Notes under the pieces: model-generated | Database searches by the model: none | The model's input: only the letters and a program-made list of their open reading frames with translations | Told to the model about the DNA's origin: nothing | Shown: positions 1 to 8,849 of the stretch, one piece after another | How positions within the stretch are numbered: position 1 is the stretch's first letter | Layout: the number at the start of each line of letters is the position of its first letter | Position numbers and translations under genes: made by a program | Assembly: GCA_963676655.2 (NCBI GenBank) | Contig: CAXXKX010000003.1 | Span: 434,001 to 498,000, forward strand | Direction of reading: 5' to 3' | Source of the DNA: G963676655 sp963676655 | Lineage (GTDB): Bacteria > Verrucomicrobiota > Lentisphaeria > Victivallales > Victivallaceae | Length of the DNA stretch: 64,000 bases

Positions 1-116
1 GCCGCGTCCTCCCAGGCTGCTTTTGTTTCCGGCCAATATCCCATGAATTCCATCATGGGAAACACATCCGGCTTCTCAAAATTCATTACACAATTAAATC
101 GTTCTCTATTGTTCAT
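1..116 (-). CDS. UroD-domain (uroporphyrinogen decarboxylase-like) protein, N-terminal part only
   Basis: Only the first 38 codons lie in the window; the frame is open to the edge. The peptide opens MNNRERFNCVMNFEKPDV and continues with PMMEFMGYW, the usual opening of UroD-superfamily proteins that are not haem enzymes but corrinoid or methyltransferase-like proteins of PVC bacteria and clostridia. It lies 50 bases downstream of the secreted DUF4838 gene on the same strand, so the two may be cotranscribed. A complete UroD-like gene lies at 17912-18994. The function cannot be named from this fragment. Confidence 0.6.
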   Translation of the reverse strand, partial: MNNRERFNCVMNFEKPDVFPMMEFMGYWPETKAAWEDA

Positions 117-166
117 ATTTCAACCAGCTTGGCTATTTATAATTCAATTGTTGAAGGTCCAAAAAT

Positions 167-2596
167 TTACTGCTCCTGAGCAATAGCACACTTCAAATCG
201 GCAAGACTCATTTTTGTGTCAGATGAGATCACATAGACAGGTTGCCAGATTCCTCCCATGCCAACCCGGTTGTAAACCCTGACCGCAAGCAAGTTCTCCT
301 TGCCGGGCTTAAGCATGGAGGTCACATCCAACATGAACGGCGCATCGTAGATCTTGGCAGGAGTCAAGCCGGTAGCCTTGCAGGAGTGGTCTAAAATTTC
401 AGTTCCATTGAGATAGACATAAGCATCTTCGTCGACAGCGCTGAAATACAGGTAAAGATATTTACCGGCAAACCCGTCCGGCAACTTAAGCTCTTGCCTG
501 TACCAGGCGTACATCGGGGCTTTGTTAGAAAATCCTTGTTTCCCCCAGCCGCAGCCCAGGTCTGTCCGGCACTTACCCCAGTTGCTGTCGTTGAGACCAG
601 GCGCAAAATATTTATTGCCGATTCCCTGGTTATTCTCGTCCTGAGAAAATTTCCAGTATGCTGGAAGACGTAAAACATTCGCCTTTCTCATTTCAATACC
701 GATACGCGCAAGAAACTGCCGGCTGTCCTCAGGTTTCAAACTGACTCCCTTGCGCCAGGACGCGATCAGCTTATCAATCGGGGTCCACAAATTAAGATGA
801 GTTACCTTCTCCCTCTTTGCCACTTTTTCAAATCTATCAAGGATTGTATAGAATTGTTTCAGTTGGCTGGGATTTTCAGGTTTATTCTTTACAAGCTGCA
901 CCAGATAGATGTACTGGACCGGCAACTCTGCCCTTTCCACCCGACGCAACGTTTCTTCATTTGAAGCGAGTTTCCGGGCCTGGGCAAACAGCGCCAGCGA
1001 TTCATTGATGAATTCTTTTGTATATATCGGGTTCTCCATCGGAAAGATGGGATCATAAGCTTTCAACTGGTCTTTTTTCGTTTCCCACGAGTCCCACAAT
1101 AAATCCTGGTATTTCATCACAGGTTCGGCAGATGACCCGAAATAACCATATACGAAGTCACGAATCAACGATTTCGTATCACGGCTGGGATCCCACATCT
1201 GTTTTGCCCAAACCCAGCTTTTCATTAATTCATCCGCCGTACCGAATCCTGTGGTATTATGAAAAACTCCTTTTGCGTTGTGCCTGGAAAAAAAGCGTAT
1301 ATTTGACGCGACCACCTGCATATTCGGTATCGGGGCAAGAGAATGATGATAGTTCGACACATAATCCCAGTAATATATTTGAGCTCCAAGCGCTTCCCAG
1401 CCTTTTGCCAAACGCTTTGCTTTTTCCTGTTGCTCCTGAGGAAGAAATGGTCTGGGAGGCATGCATAGAGCAATTACAACATTATCTCGCGGCCTTACCT
1501 TCTTTGGCGGTGTAGTTGTGTCCATATAGGCAAGCGTTGATACCTTGACGTTTGGAAAATCTTTGGCTATGGCATCCGCAATTTTATTTACGAACATAAT
1601 AAGGGGACCGGCCGCCGATCCCTCGGCATCCGTAATTTTTTTGCAGTCCTTACAACTGCAGGAGGGGAAGCCGTCTTCCTGGGACACGCTGACGAATTTT
1701 GCTCTCGGGTTCCTTTTCAGTTGTCCCTTGACCGCGTCAACGGCTATTTTTAAAACATCCGGGTTGCTTACGCAAATTTGGTGGGTGTTCCGCTTCCCGT
1801 CGTTTTCGGAAAAATACTCAGGATGAGTTTTAAAGAGAGTTTTTGGAATCAACCGGAAGAACGTATGACAATACAATTCGGCGTATTCCATGCTTCCGCC
1901 GTACTCTGCCGGGACGCGCGCCTTGCCGGTGACGATGTAAACCGTAGGCATGGTCCTATTTTGCAGAGACCATACGGAATCCCGGGCAACTATAAATTCC
2001 GAATCCCGGATTTCCAGCTTTGGCACATATCGTCTTGGAACAGGCTGAAATCGCAGAGTTTTCACATGGGGGATAGTCGCAGTATTGCGACGACGATACC
2101 AGCGACAGCCCAAATCTTCCTCAAGAAGAGCGTAGACAGCATTGATGGGGCCGCGCATTTTCCCGCCCAGCAGAAAAAGGTTCTTGTCTTTCTCCTCTAT
2201 CGCGTAACCTTCGTTACCAAGCTTGTCATCGCTGAAACCGGCCACCGAAGCAAAGCTGGTCCTGCCTATACTGATAATTTGTTTCAACGCTTTTGTTGCA
2301 GTGCCTTCTTTGACAATAGGGAAGCTGGCACCTGTCATGACTTTGAGCCACTGGCACAAGTCCCGAGCTGCTTTTTGGTCCTGACTTGTCGGCTTTTGAG
2401 GCAGCACAATTGTATAATCTGTCGTCCCGTTTGAAGCCAGCGTCAACGCTTCAGAAGCCTGCCCTTTGGGCTTTAACGCATTTTCCCACTTTACATTAGG
2501 CAAAACTTCACCTTGCATCAGAGTACTGACGGTGCACAAGGCAACTATGAATCCAGACTTGTTTATCATCTTCTTAAAGTTTTTTTGGTGTCTCAC
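167..2596 (-). CDS. Secreted DUF4838 / GH20-like domain protein with C-terminal sugar-binding domain
   Basis: 809 residues. The start is a GTG with a purine-rich stretch upstream; an ATG at codon 10 lacks correct spacing. A signal peptide spans about residues 1-30 (basic residues, then GFIVALCTVSTLMQG), so the protein is exported. Residues about 60-170 resemble the small alpha/beta domain found before glycosidase barrels (GH20b type). Residues about 200-480 are the DUF4838 TIM-barrel-like region, with a cysteine cluster SCSCKDCKK. Residues about 660-790 look like a galactose-binding beta-sandwich (YLYFSAVDEDAYVYLNG). DUF4838 proteins are common in Lentisphaerota and Bacteroidota glycan loci, but I know of no assigned activity. 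A role in glycan binding or hydrolysis outside the cytoplasm is inferred. Confidence 0.8.
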   Translation of the reverse strand: MRHQKNFKKMINKSGFIVALCTVSTLMQGEVLPNVKWENALKPKGQASEALTLASNGTTDYTIVLPQKPTSQDQKAARDLCQWLKVMTGASFPIVKEGTATKALKQIISIGRTSFASVAGFSDDKLGNEGYAIEEKDKNLFLLGGKMRGPINAVYALLEEDLGCRWYRRRNTATIPHVKTLRFQPVPRRYVPKLEIRDSEFIVARDSVWSLQNRTMPTVYIVTGKARVPAEYGGSMEYAELYCHTFFRLIPKTLFKTHPEYFSENDGKRNTHQICVSNPDVLKIAVDAVKGQLKRNPRAKFVSVSQEDGFPSCSCKDCKKITDAEGSAAGPLIMFVNKIADAIAKDFPNVKVSTLAYMDTTTPPKKVRPRDNVVIALCMPPRPFLPQEQQEKAKRLAKGWEALGAQIYYWDYVSNYHHSLAPIPNMQVVASNIRFFSRHNAKGVFHNTTGFGTADELMKSWVWAKQMWDPSRDTKSLIRDFVYGYFGSSAEPVMKYQDLLWDSWETKKDQLKAYDPIFPMENPIYTKEFINESLALFAQARKLASNEETLRRVERAELPVQYIYLVQLVKNKPENPSQLKQFYTILDRFEKVAKREKVTHLNLWTPIDKLIASWRKGVSLKPEDSRQFLARIGIEMRKANVLRLPAYWKFSQDENNQGIGNKYFAPGLNDSNWGKCRTDLGCGWGKQGFSNKAPMYAWYRQELKLPDGFAGKYLYLYFSAVDEDAYVYLNGTEILDHSCKATGLTPAKIYDAPFMLDVTSMLKPGKENLLAVRVYNRVGMGGIWQPVYVISSDTKMSLADLKCAIAQEQ

Positions 2597-2654
2597 TTTT
2601 TTGTCTTCTCTTTTGGAGGGAAATTATATCCCTAATTGATTTTTTTATGTTTAT

Positions 2655-2819
2655 GAGGTAATTTCAAAACTATTTCAACTGATTTTTGATTTTGGACGGC
2701 ATCTTGTAATTTTGAGCTCATTTACATGCCGCAAGGGTATGCGCAATCGCACAAAAGTCACAATATACTCGCCCAAAACGCTAAAAATCATACTCGAACC
2801 GGAGTTTTGAAACTACCTC
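2655..2819. repeat. 165-bp palindromic dispersed element, copy 1 (MITE/REPIN-like)
   Basis: The ends are 17-bp terminal inverted repeats, GAGGTAATTTCAAAACT on the left against AGTTTTGAAACTACCTC on the right (16 of 17 complementary). The interior is also loosely palindromic. By hand alignment it matches the reverse complement of 62096-62260 over the full 165 bases without gaps, at 125/165 positions. The second copy sits 17 bases from the stop of a RAYT-type transposase gene. It has no coding capacity, so it is a non-autonomous repeat. Confidence 0.8.
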
Positions 2820-3010
2820 TTATACCAATTTTATTCGAATTTATCCATATTAAAGTTTTTTCCTTAAACCTGTGTAAAGAGACCTCTATTACAGATAACA
2901 ACTATTCTCAGCAAACTTCTACTGGAGTTTTCCGTAGAAGCGGATGATTGCTTTATTTTTTTACTTAGAATCCAGATTTCTCCCAAAAAAGCTTTTTCCT
3001 TTTCCCTGTG

Positions 3011-3024
3011 GCAACTTTCGTTGC
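3011..3024 (-). terminator. Possible weak terminator hairpin of the pseudopilin gene
   Basis: GCAAC-TTTC-GTTGC, a five-pair stem with a four-base loop, 15 bases beyond the stop codon of the gene at 3039-3707. On the minus strand the following run is purine-rich and reaches a T-run only after about 20 bases, so it is not a classic intrinsic terminator. Confidence 0.3.
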
Positions 3025-3038
3025 AGCAGGACATTTGC

Positions 3039-3707
3039 TTATTCGTAATAAGTCCAATATTCCTCATTGGAACTCGGATTCCCGATGTAGTATTGGGTAA
3101 CGGTTCCAAGTTCATATCTGCCCAAAGGTTTGACATGTCCATCCAACATTCCGGCATTTGCCATGCGGTTGTGCCGTAAATGTACAGAAGAATTCACGCT
3201 CCATCCCCACCAAAGATATTGTTTGTGATCATTGTCACGCAATGCGGTATCAAGCATTTCCGGTATTGTGGCAAACGTGTTAATCGCGTACCTGTAAGCG
3301 TTGTCACTTTTTCGCCTCCTCGGTTCGAGATGCAGCTTATAAAAGGGGTATCGGTAGGTAACACCGTAAATATAAGGAATTTTATACTCAAAAGGCTTCC
3401 ATGCTGGACAGTATGCTGTTTTGGAGTTAAATAACCCGGCTTTTTCCAGATGTTGCGTCCAAAAATATTTACCGTTAGCGGCCTGCCCACTGATGTTGCA
3501 CCACATCCAGCCGTCATAATTGTCCGCATACATTTGCAAGCCAAGCATATTCTGTTTGATGTTGTTGACACAGGCAATCGATTTAGCTTTATCTTTGGCT
3601 TTGCTCAGGGCCGGTAACAACATTGACGCAAGAATTGCAATGATCGCGATCACTACAAGCAATTCAATAAGGGTGAAAATCGTCCTTTTACGGGTTTGAG
3701 CATTCAT
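3039..3707 (-). CDS. Type II secretion-type pseudopilin (H-X9-DG family)
   Basis: 222 residues with a good ribosome site (AAAGGAG) before the ATG. A short basic leader is followed by FTLIELLVVIAIIAILASML, the N-terminal methylated pilin helix with the conserved Glu at +5. The residue before the expected prepilin-peptidase cut is Ile, not the usual Gly. The rest is a secreted globular domain ending with H-NRMANAGML-DG, the H-X9-DG signature of the TIGR04294-type C-terminus. It stands alone without secretion genes, as is usual for the large pseudopilin families of Lentisphaerota. The role of each single member is unknown; a surface or secretion role is inferred. Confidence 0.85.
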   Translation of the reverse strand: MNAQTRKRTIFTLIELLVVIAIIAILASMLLPALSKAKDKAKSIACVNNIKQNMLGLQMYADNYDGWMWCNISGQAANGKYFWTQHLEKAGLFNSKTAYCPAWKPFEYKIPYIYGVTYRYPFYKLHLEPRRRKSDNAYRYAINTFATIPEMLDTALRDNDHKQYLWWGWSVNSSVHLRHNRMANAGMLDGHVKPLGRYELGTVTQYYIGNPSSNEEYWTYYE

Positions 3708-3939
3708 GTTTCTGCGCTCCTTTCATAGCGTTACAATTTTAACTCAAGCTTTTTCACTAGATTCAAGCTTTATGTTTTTATTATAGTACGATTGTAACAA
3801 AAAACCTTGATTATTTGACAAAGAAATAGCACTATCTGCTTAAATTAATAAATAGTTATCAACTATTGCTATTGAATATATTTATCAGACGTCTTATATT
3901 AATCTAGCATCAATATTCATACTATCTAAATGGATTTTC

Positions 3940-4827
3940 ATGAAATTAACCCTGAACAATTACTCCCATATACACACCCTGCAATTATACGCCGAACGCA
4001 CGATTCATTATGAATCGGAAAAAGTTGAGGAACATGAACATGATTTTCATGAGCTGGTTATTGTTCAGAAAGGCTCCGGCTGCCATGTAATCGACAATCA
4101 TTCGTTTAATGTCAGCGCCGGAGATTTCTTTGTTGTGTTTCCCGGCCATCAACATTATTATATGAATATGGAACATCTTACTCTGATGAATATACTGTTC
4201 AATCCTGTAATATTTGATTTTTTCAAAAGCGACTTGCTCAGAATGCCCGGTTTTCAAGTTATGTTTAATGCCCAAATAGAAAATTCGCCTTCCAGGAAAA
4301 AATGCGAAAAGATGAACATCGATGAAGAAACCATTTCTGCTGTTATGCGGATTTTCAACCAGATCCTTGATGAGCAGAATAATCTGCAGAGCGGCTCATC
4401 CACCTTTATTTTAACCTCATTCATCCAACTGGTCCTGCTTATTTGCAGAAAAAGTTATCCCAGTGACGGAAGATATTCCAGCCATTCCTACCAGATAAGC
4501 AAAGCCATCAATTACATGGAAAAAAACTATCAGAATAAAATTTCACTTGAGATCCTGGCCGAAGTATCAGGTCTGTCCGGCAGTTCATTCAGGCGTTGTT
4601 TTCATGACACTATCGGCATCTCACCGATTAATTATTTATTGAAACTGCGTTTGGAAAAAGCGACCATTCTGCTGGACACAAGTGACCTTTCAATTAGCGA
4701 AATAGCTTACAAAACCGGCTTCAGCGACAGCAATTATTTCATTCGGCAATTCAAAAACTTCACTGGCACGACCCCACTGAAATATCGAGCCGGAAACCAT
4801 GGGATCTTTTATATCCCAAAACATTAG
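3940..4827 (+). CDS. AraC-family transcriptional regulator with cupin sensor domain
   Basis: 295 residues. The N-terminal half is a cupin-type sugar-sensing domain (EHEHDFHELVIVQKGSG, then FPGHQHYYMN). The C-terminal 100 residues are a double helix-turn-helix of the AraC/XylS type, with the second-helix signature ISEIAYKTGFSDSNYFIRQF. No strong ribosome site precedes the ATG. It is divergent from the pseudopilin gene and convergent, 24 bases apart, with the Gfo/Idh/MocA gene at 4852. It probably activates a neighbouring sugar operon; the target is not evident. Confidence 0.88.
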   Translation: MKLTLNNYSHIHTLQLYAERTIHYESEKVEEHEHDFHELVIVQKGSGCHVIDNHSFNVSAGDFFVVFPGHQHYYMNMEHLTLMNILFNPVIFDFFKSDLLRMPGFQVMFNAQIENSPSRKKCEKMNIDEETISAVMRIFNQILDEQNNLQSGSSTFILTSFIQLVLLICRKSYPSDGRYSSHSYQISKAINYMEKNYQNKISLEILAEVSGLSGSSFRRCFHDTIGISPINYLLKLRLEKATILLDTSDLSISEIAYKTGFSDSNYFIRQFKNFTGTTPLKYRAGNHGIFYIPKH

Positions 4828-4851
4828 AAATTCCGTATAACGTTCCGGAGA

Positions 4852-6012
4852 TCAATCAGGTATTTTAACCGGAGAACCGGAGTTCCGGCTCTGAATGGCG
4901 GCTTGCGTAATAAGGGTGGCCTGGAGTCCGTCGATGGCTTTTGCGCCGGCAAAATCCCTTTGTTCGAGAATTGCCTGGGCAAAATCCTCAACCGCCTCGG
5001 TCCAGCCTTTGTTCATGAAATAATTGCGGAGCGGAATTTTATTTCTTTGCGCCAGCATATTTAAATATTTTTTAGAGCTGGTATCACCGTTTTTTTCCAT
5101 AGCATCAAGGTGTTCCAGCATTTTCCAGCTTCTGCGCCTGATGGCTTCCAGCGCCTGAAATCCCAGATCCTCAAGCAGATATTCATGCAGTTCATCCCGC
5201 GTGGGATGACTGTGTCCGGCAAAAGTTTTGACATCCGGCATCGAGTCGTCCAGTGAATATTGTTTTACCTCGGTAAATTCATTAACGATCAGGCCGCCGG
5301 TTTCAGCAACTGCTTCGAAATGTTCTTTAGGCATATCGCTGTTGACATAACCGCTGCTCATAATAGTCGCAACCGTGCCTGATTCAAATTGCAGAGTGAT
5401 TATTTCATCATCATCCCGCCCACTCACGCAATATACCGACTGAACTTCGCTGTCGGCAAAAAAACGCAGAATATCAAAAATATGACAAACCTCGTGAACC
5501 AGGCGAGTTCCAATTCCAAAGTTCTTGCCCCAGTTAAGATTGAAAGAATCGGTAATGCGGTAGAACATATTTTTAGGTCCGCCGCGCTTCATGAGCAATT
5601 CTTTGGCATAACGATAAGCCGGCGCCATCCGGCGATTCATACCAACGGCAACTATCTTACCGGATTTTTGTTGAGCATCCAAGACCTTTGCGCATTCTTC
5701 GGTTGTTTCCGCCAACGGTTTTTCAACATAGACATGTTTGCCGGCGGCTAACGCTTCCATGGTTAACGGAACATGCGTATCTTCGCGGGTCACGATCAAT
5801 ACGCCGTCAATTGCGGGATCAGCCAACACTTCCCGATAATCAGTAGAACGCTGTTCAACCCCATAATAATCGCCAACTTCATCAAGATTTTTTTGAGATA
5901 AATCACAAATAGCGGAAAGCTCTGCGTTGTCAAGCTTGAATATATTGGGAATGTGCTGGGATTGCGCCAGGCCACCACAGCCGATGACGGCCAGTTTTGC
6001 GGTTGTAGACAT
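4852..6012 (-). CDS. Gfo/Idh/MocA-family NAD(P)-dependent oxidoreductase
   Basis: 386 residues. I place the start at the ATG at 6012 because GAGGAG precedes it at good distance and the Rossmann fold begins right after (MSTTAKLAVIGCGGLAQSQH); the frame is open to an upstream ATG at 6069 without a ribosome site. The family signature EKPLAET and the catalytic helix region RLVHEVCHIFDILRFF are present. These soluble enzymes oxidise or reduce sugars and cyclitols, and some are NAD-dependent glycosidases. Substrate unknown. The divergent partner is not obvious; the ROK gene at 6247 is upstream on the same strand. Confidence 0.85.
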   Translation of the reverse strand: MSTTAKLAVIGCGGLAQSQHIPNIFKLDNAELSAICDLSQKNLDEVGDYYGVEQRSTDYREVLADPAIDGVLIVTREDTHVPLTMEALAAGKHVYVEKPLAETTEECAKVLDAQQKSGKIVAVGMNRRMAPAYRYAKELLMKRGGPKNMFYRITDSFNLNWGKNFGIGTRLVHEVCHIFDILRFFADSEVQSVYCVSGRDDDEIITLQFESGTVATIMSSGYVNSDMPKEHFEAVAETGGLIVNEFTEVKQYSLDDSMPDVKTFAGHSHPTRDELHEYLLEDLGFQALEAIRRRSWKMLEHLDAMEKNGDTSSKKYLNMLAQRNKIPLRNYFMNKGWTEAVEDFAQAILEQRDFAGAKAIDGLQATLITQAAIQSRNSGSPVKIPD

Positions 6013-6246
6013 ATTGCTCCTCAACGGGTTAAGTTTACCTGAAGCCGTAAAATTATTCCGGACTAACATGTGCGGTTTTGCATTGAATACTAATTTTGTT
6101 TACTTTATTTCCACAAACCAAAGATACAAGCTGTTTACTGAAAAAACCAAAACGTAAAACCATATTCCGGCTTCTCTCTAATTTTAGAGTCGTAATGGAA
6201 TGAAGGATTTATTATTGCCAAATTTGCGAGTTATAATAATACAAAC

Positions 6247-7389
6247 TTAGCTGGCGTAGGTATTTTCCAGCGCGAAAATGGCGGCGCCAACCGCAGGAGA
6301 AAGTTCTGACGGGCCGGCATTTTTGAGAATGGCCGGCCCCAACCCCTGTTTGCCACGGCATGAAGCGAATTCATTTTCAAGCATTTTCCACAGTTGATTG
6401 TCCTCTGAAAAAAGGGTACTGTAGATCACCAGTTCGTCAGGGTCCATGAAAGATGCGATATTAGCCAGAGCAATAGCCGCTAAATTCATTGCTTTTTGCA
6501 GGATTTTAAAATTTTCCTGATCGGCAAGAACTTTGTCTATCGCCTTAGACTTGCCATGCCAGAATTCATCGGACAATTCCGGAAGTTTTTTACGAAGTCC
6601 GCTTAAACCGGCAAGGTCCTGCAATTTTTCATGATTCGAAAATAGCGACAACCCGGCCTCCCCGGCCATATTTTTGCTCCCCCTGAAAACAATCCCGTTC
6701 AAGCTGAGAGCAGCTGAAATACCGGATCTAAGTGCCACATGGATCACCGATAAATTCCCGGCCTGCGGCCGGTTCAACAGGTCGTAAGTGGCCAGGTTAA
6801 AGACGTTATTTTGAATAAAGACCGGTTTGCATGCGGTTAATTTGCAGATATCCCGGAACGGAATATTTTTGAACGCGGGCAATATTTCGTATTGCTTAAT
6901 TATGCCGGTTTCCGGGTCCAAAAAACCCGGTGCCCCGATCCCGACGGCAGTAACCTTGTTCCAAAGCGCTCCGGCATCCTTTATCGCATCGGTTAACAGT
7001 TTGTCCAACTGCAATAAATAATCATGACGGCTTTTGCAGGACTTGAACGGGCGAATATATGAGTGGATGCAACTGCCCTGAAAATCAACGATTGCCATGC
7101 GCCAGGTGCTTGCCTCAAGGTCAATTCCCGCAAAATATTCGTATCCGGGATTGATAAACAAAGGCTTTGTCGGGCGCCCCCGACCAGAGGTCGTTTCTGG
7201 CGCGCCCTTCTCAATGACCATGCCGGAATCAGTCAGTTCCGGTACCAATTTACTGGCGTAAAATGTACTGACCCGCATCGCAATCGCACATTCACGACGT
7301 GAAATTCCCGGATTTTTTCGAATGAGAGAGAGAAACATATTGCGTTTCTCTTCAACTTTAACCGCCTGATCTCCTGTAGCTACAGCCAT
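6247..7389 (-). CDS. ROK-family transcriptional repressor lacking the ROK zinc motif
   Basis: 380 residues with a ribosome site AGGGGTAAT before the ATG. Residues about 10-75 are a winged helix-turn-helix (NPGISRRECAIAMRVS), then the ROK actin-like sugar-binding fold starting FAGIDLEASTWRMAIVDF, with VGIGAPGF. The usual ROK zinc site (CxCGxxGCxE) should follow the GEAG segment but is replaced by GLSLFSNHEKLQ without cysteines. ROK repressors sense free or phosphorylated sugars. The other ROK gene (41214-42428) keeps the zinc motif. It likely controls the adjacent oxidoreductase genes. Confidence 0.85.
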   Translation of the reverse strand: MAVATGDQAVKVEEKRNMFLSLIRKNPGISRRECAIAMRVSTFYASKLVPELTDSGMVIEKGAPETTSGRGRPTKPLFINPGYEYFAGIDLEASTWRMAIVDFQGSCIHSYIRPFKSCKSRHDYLLQLDKLLTDAIKDAGALWNKVTAVGIGAPGFLDPETGIIKQYEILPAFKNIPFRDICKLTACKPVFIQNNVFNLATYDLLNRPQAGNLSVIHVALRSGISAALSLNGIVFRGSKNMAGEAGLSLFSNHEKLQDLAGLSGLRKKLPELSDEFWHGKSKAIDKVLADQENFKILQKAMNLAAIALANIASFMDPDELVIYSTLFSEDNQLWKMLENEFASCRGKQGLGPAILKNAGPSELSPAVGAAIFALENTYAS

Positions 7390-7475
7390 ATTACCCCTGA
7401 TTTATTTTTGATAAGTCCACGTATTAATAATACTTGTAATTAAAGATATGTCAATACGTGATCAAACAAAAAAAA

Positions 7476-8624
7476 TCATACTTTCTGCGGTTTATTACCA
7501 TTTCTGATCGATTCGGCCCCCTTAACGCCTATGGAAACCGCCATCAGTCCGTCGTGGGAAGTGGCACGAGGAGGAACGTCATCGATTAAATAGTCCAGAA
7601 AAGCTTTGCACATAACCGGGTCCGCGCCGCCGTGATCGACTTGACCGTTACCGATCTCATAGACCGCTTTGGTAAAAGATGTTTTACTGTTGTGTCTGGT
7701 CGTATTGTGCTTGCGGGTATAAAGAGTAACTGTGTCATCCTGATTGGACTCCACTCTGCCCTCGGTCCCGATTATGGCATAATTACGCCAGCTGTCAGGC
7801 GCGAAATGGCACTGCATATAAGTTCCCATAATTCCGCCGGGAGTACTCATCATGATCGCACTCTGGTCCTCTACATCAACTTCCCGCCGGAAACAGCACA
7901 TTCTTTTACCCGGACCGTCATTCCGGTCAGTAAAATCAGAACATGTATGCTTTTCAGCACAATCGTCACAGGTTAAGTCGTTCGGCTTGTCTCCACCGTA
8001 AACGCTAAGCGTACCCATACCGGCAACCCGGTCGAAATATTCCCCGATCAGGTAGTGGGCAATGTCGATATCATGGCTGGCTTTCTGCAGCAGCAGTGAA
8101 GTAGACCCCTTGTGATTGGCCCGATAGTCATGAAAATAGGCCCAGCCGCCGTAATTGATGAAATGACGAATCCAAATAGTTTTGACCTGACCAATCGCGC
8201 CTGAATCAATAATTTCCTTCATAGTATTGAAGTAGTCATTGTAACGCAGGTTGAAACCGATCATCAGTTTCCGTCCGGATTCTTTTTCGGCTTTGATAAT
8301 TGCTTCGCAATCCTCTATCGTAATTGACATCGGCTTTTCAAGAAAAACATCTTTTCCCGCCTGCAGCGCCGCAATCGCCGGTTCCGCGTGGAAGTTATCC
8401 GGGGTGAAGATCGCAACGGCATCAATATCATCGCGTTCCAGCAACTTCCGGTAATCAGCACAGATAAAAGTATCTTTCCCGTATTTTTCCTGAAATTTAT
8501 CCAGGTATTCCGGCACAATATCGCACCCCGCAACTATTTCGGCTCTTTCGTCCTTTTGCCAGTTTTTCGCGATATGCGCCCGATGGGCTACTCCGATAAG
8601 GCCAATTCTTATTTGTTTCTTCAT
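7476..8624 (-). CDS. Gfo/Idh/MocA-family oxidoreductase with Cys-rich insert (paralogue of 38581-39738)
   Basis: 382 residues. The start at 8624 follows GAGAGGAC with the Rossmann strand IRIGLIGVAHRAHIAK just after; an in-frame upstream ATG gives five extra residues only. EKPMSITIEDCE is the family motif. A Cys-rich segment, CDDCAEKHTC then CCF, may bind zinc. The protein at 38581-39738 is clearly similar along its whole length, including this insert, so the two arose by duplication. It lies at the end of a minus-strand run with the sulfatase and hydrolase genes, consistent with work on a released sugar. Confidence 0.85.
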   Translation of the reverse strand: MKKQIRIGLIGVAHRAHIAKNWQKDERAEIVAGCDIVPEYLDKFQEKYGKDTFICADYRKLLERDDIDAVAIFTPDNFHAEPAIAALQAGKDVFLEKPMSITIEDCEAIIKAEKESGRKLMIGFNLRYNDYFNTMKEIIDSGAIGQVKTIWIRHFINYGGWAYFHDYRANHKGSTSLLLQKASHDIDIAHYLIGEYFDRVAGMGTLSVYGGDKPNDLTCDDCAEKHTCSDFTDRNDGPGKRMCCFRREVDVEDQSAIMMSTPGGIMGTYMQCHFAPDSWRNYAIIGTEGRVESNQDDTVTLYTRKHNTTRHNSKTSFTKAVYEIGNGQVDHGGADPVMCKAFLDYLIDDVPPRATSHDGLMAVSIGVKGAESIRNGNKPQKV

Positions 8625-8849
8625 GATCAGTCCTCTCAATTTTTTGCAACATTCTTCACAATCACTATTTATTATATATCAAAAAAATATAATTTCAACT
8701 TAAGATTCAATATTAATTTGAAAACAAACAAAATAATATTTCTTATTTCAGCTCAAACAAAAAACTATCAACAAACTCCGATTCAGGTCAATCCCTTTTC
8801 CGACATTGCCACCGCCATTCGTTTTTTCGAATTCATAAATTCCCTTTCA

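Larger units (their letters stand above)
2597..3038. other. Gene-free interval with a 165-bp palindromic element and small hairpins
   Basis: No credible gene. It contains the palindromic element at 2655-2819 and two short inverted repeats at 2916-2940 (CTTCTAC/GTAGAAG arms) and 3011-3024 (GCAAC/GTTGC arms). The second begins 15 bases past the stop of the pseudopilin gene and may help end its transcript. The rest is AT-rich sequence with nothing recognisable. Confidence 0.5.

Noticed and set aside
2864..3157. 97-codon open frame on the minus strand
   Set aside because: It overlaps the end of the pseudopilin gene in another frame and has no ribosome site or recognisable motif.
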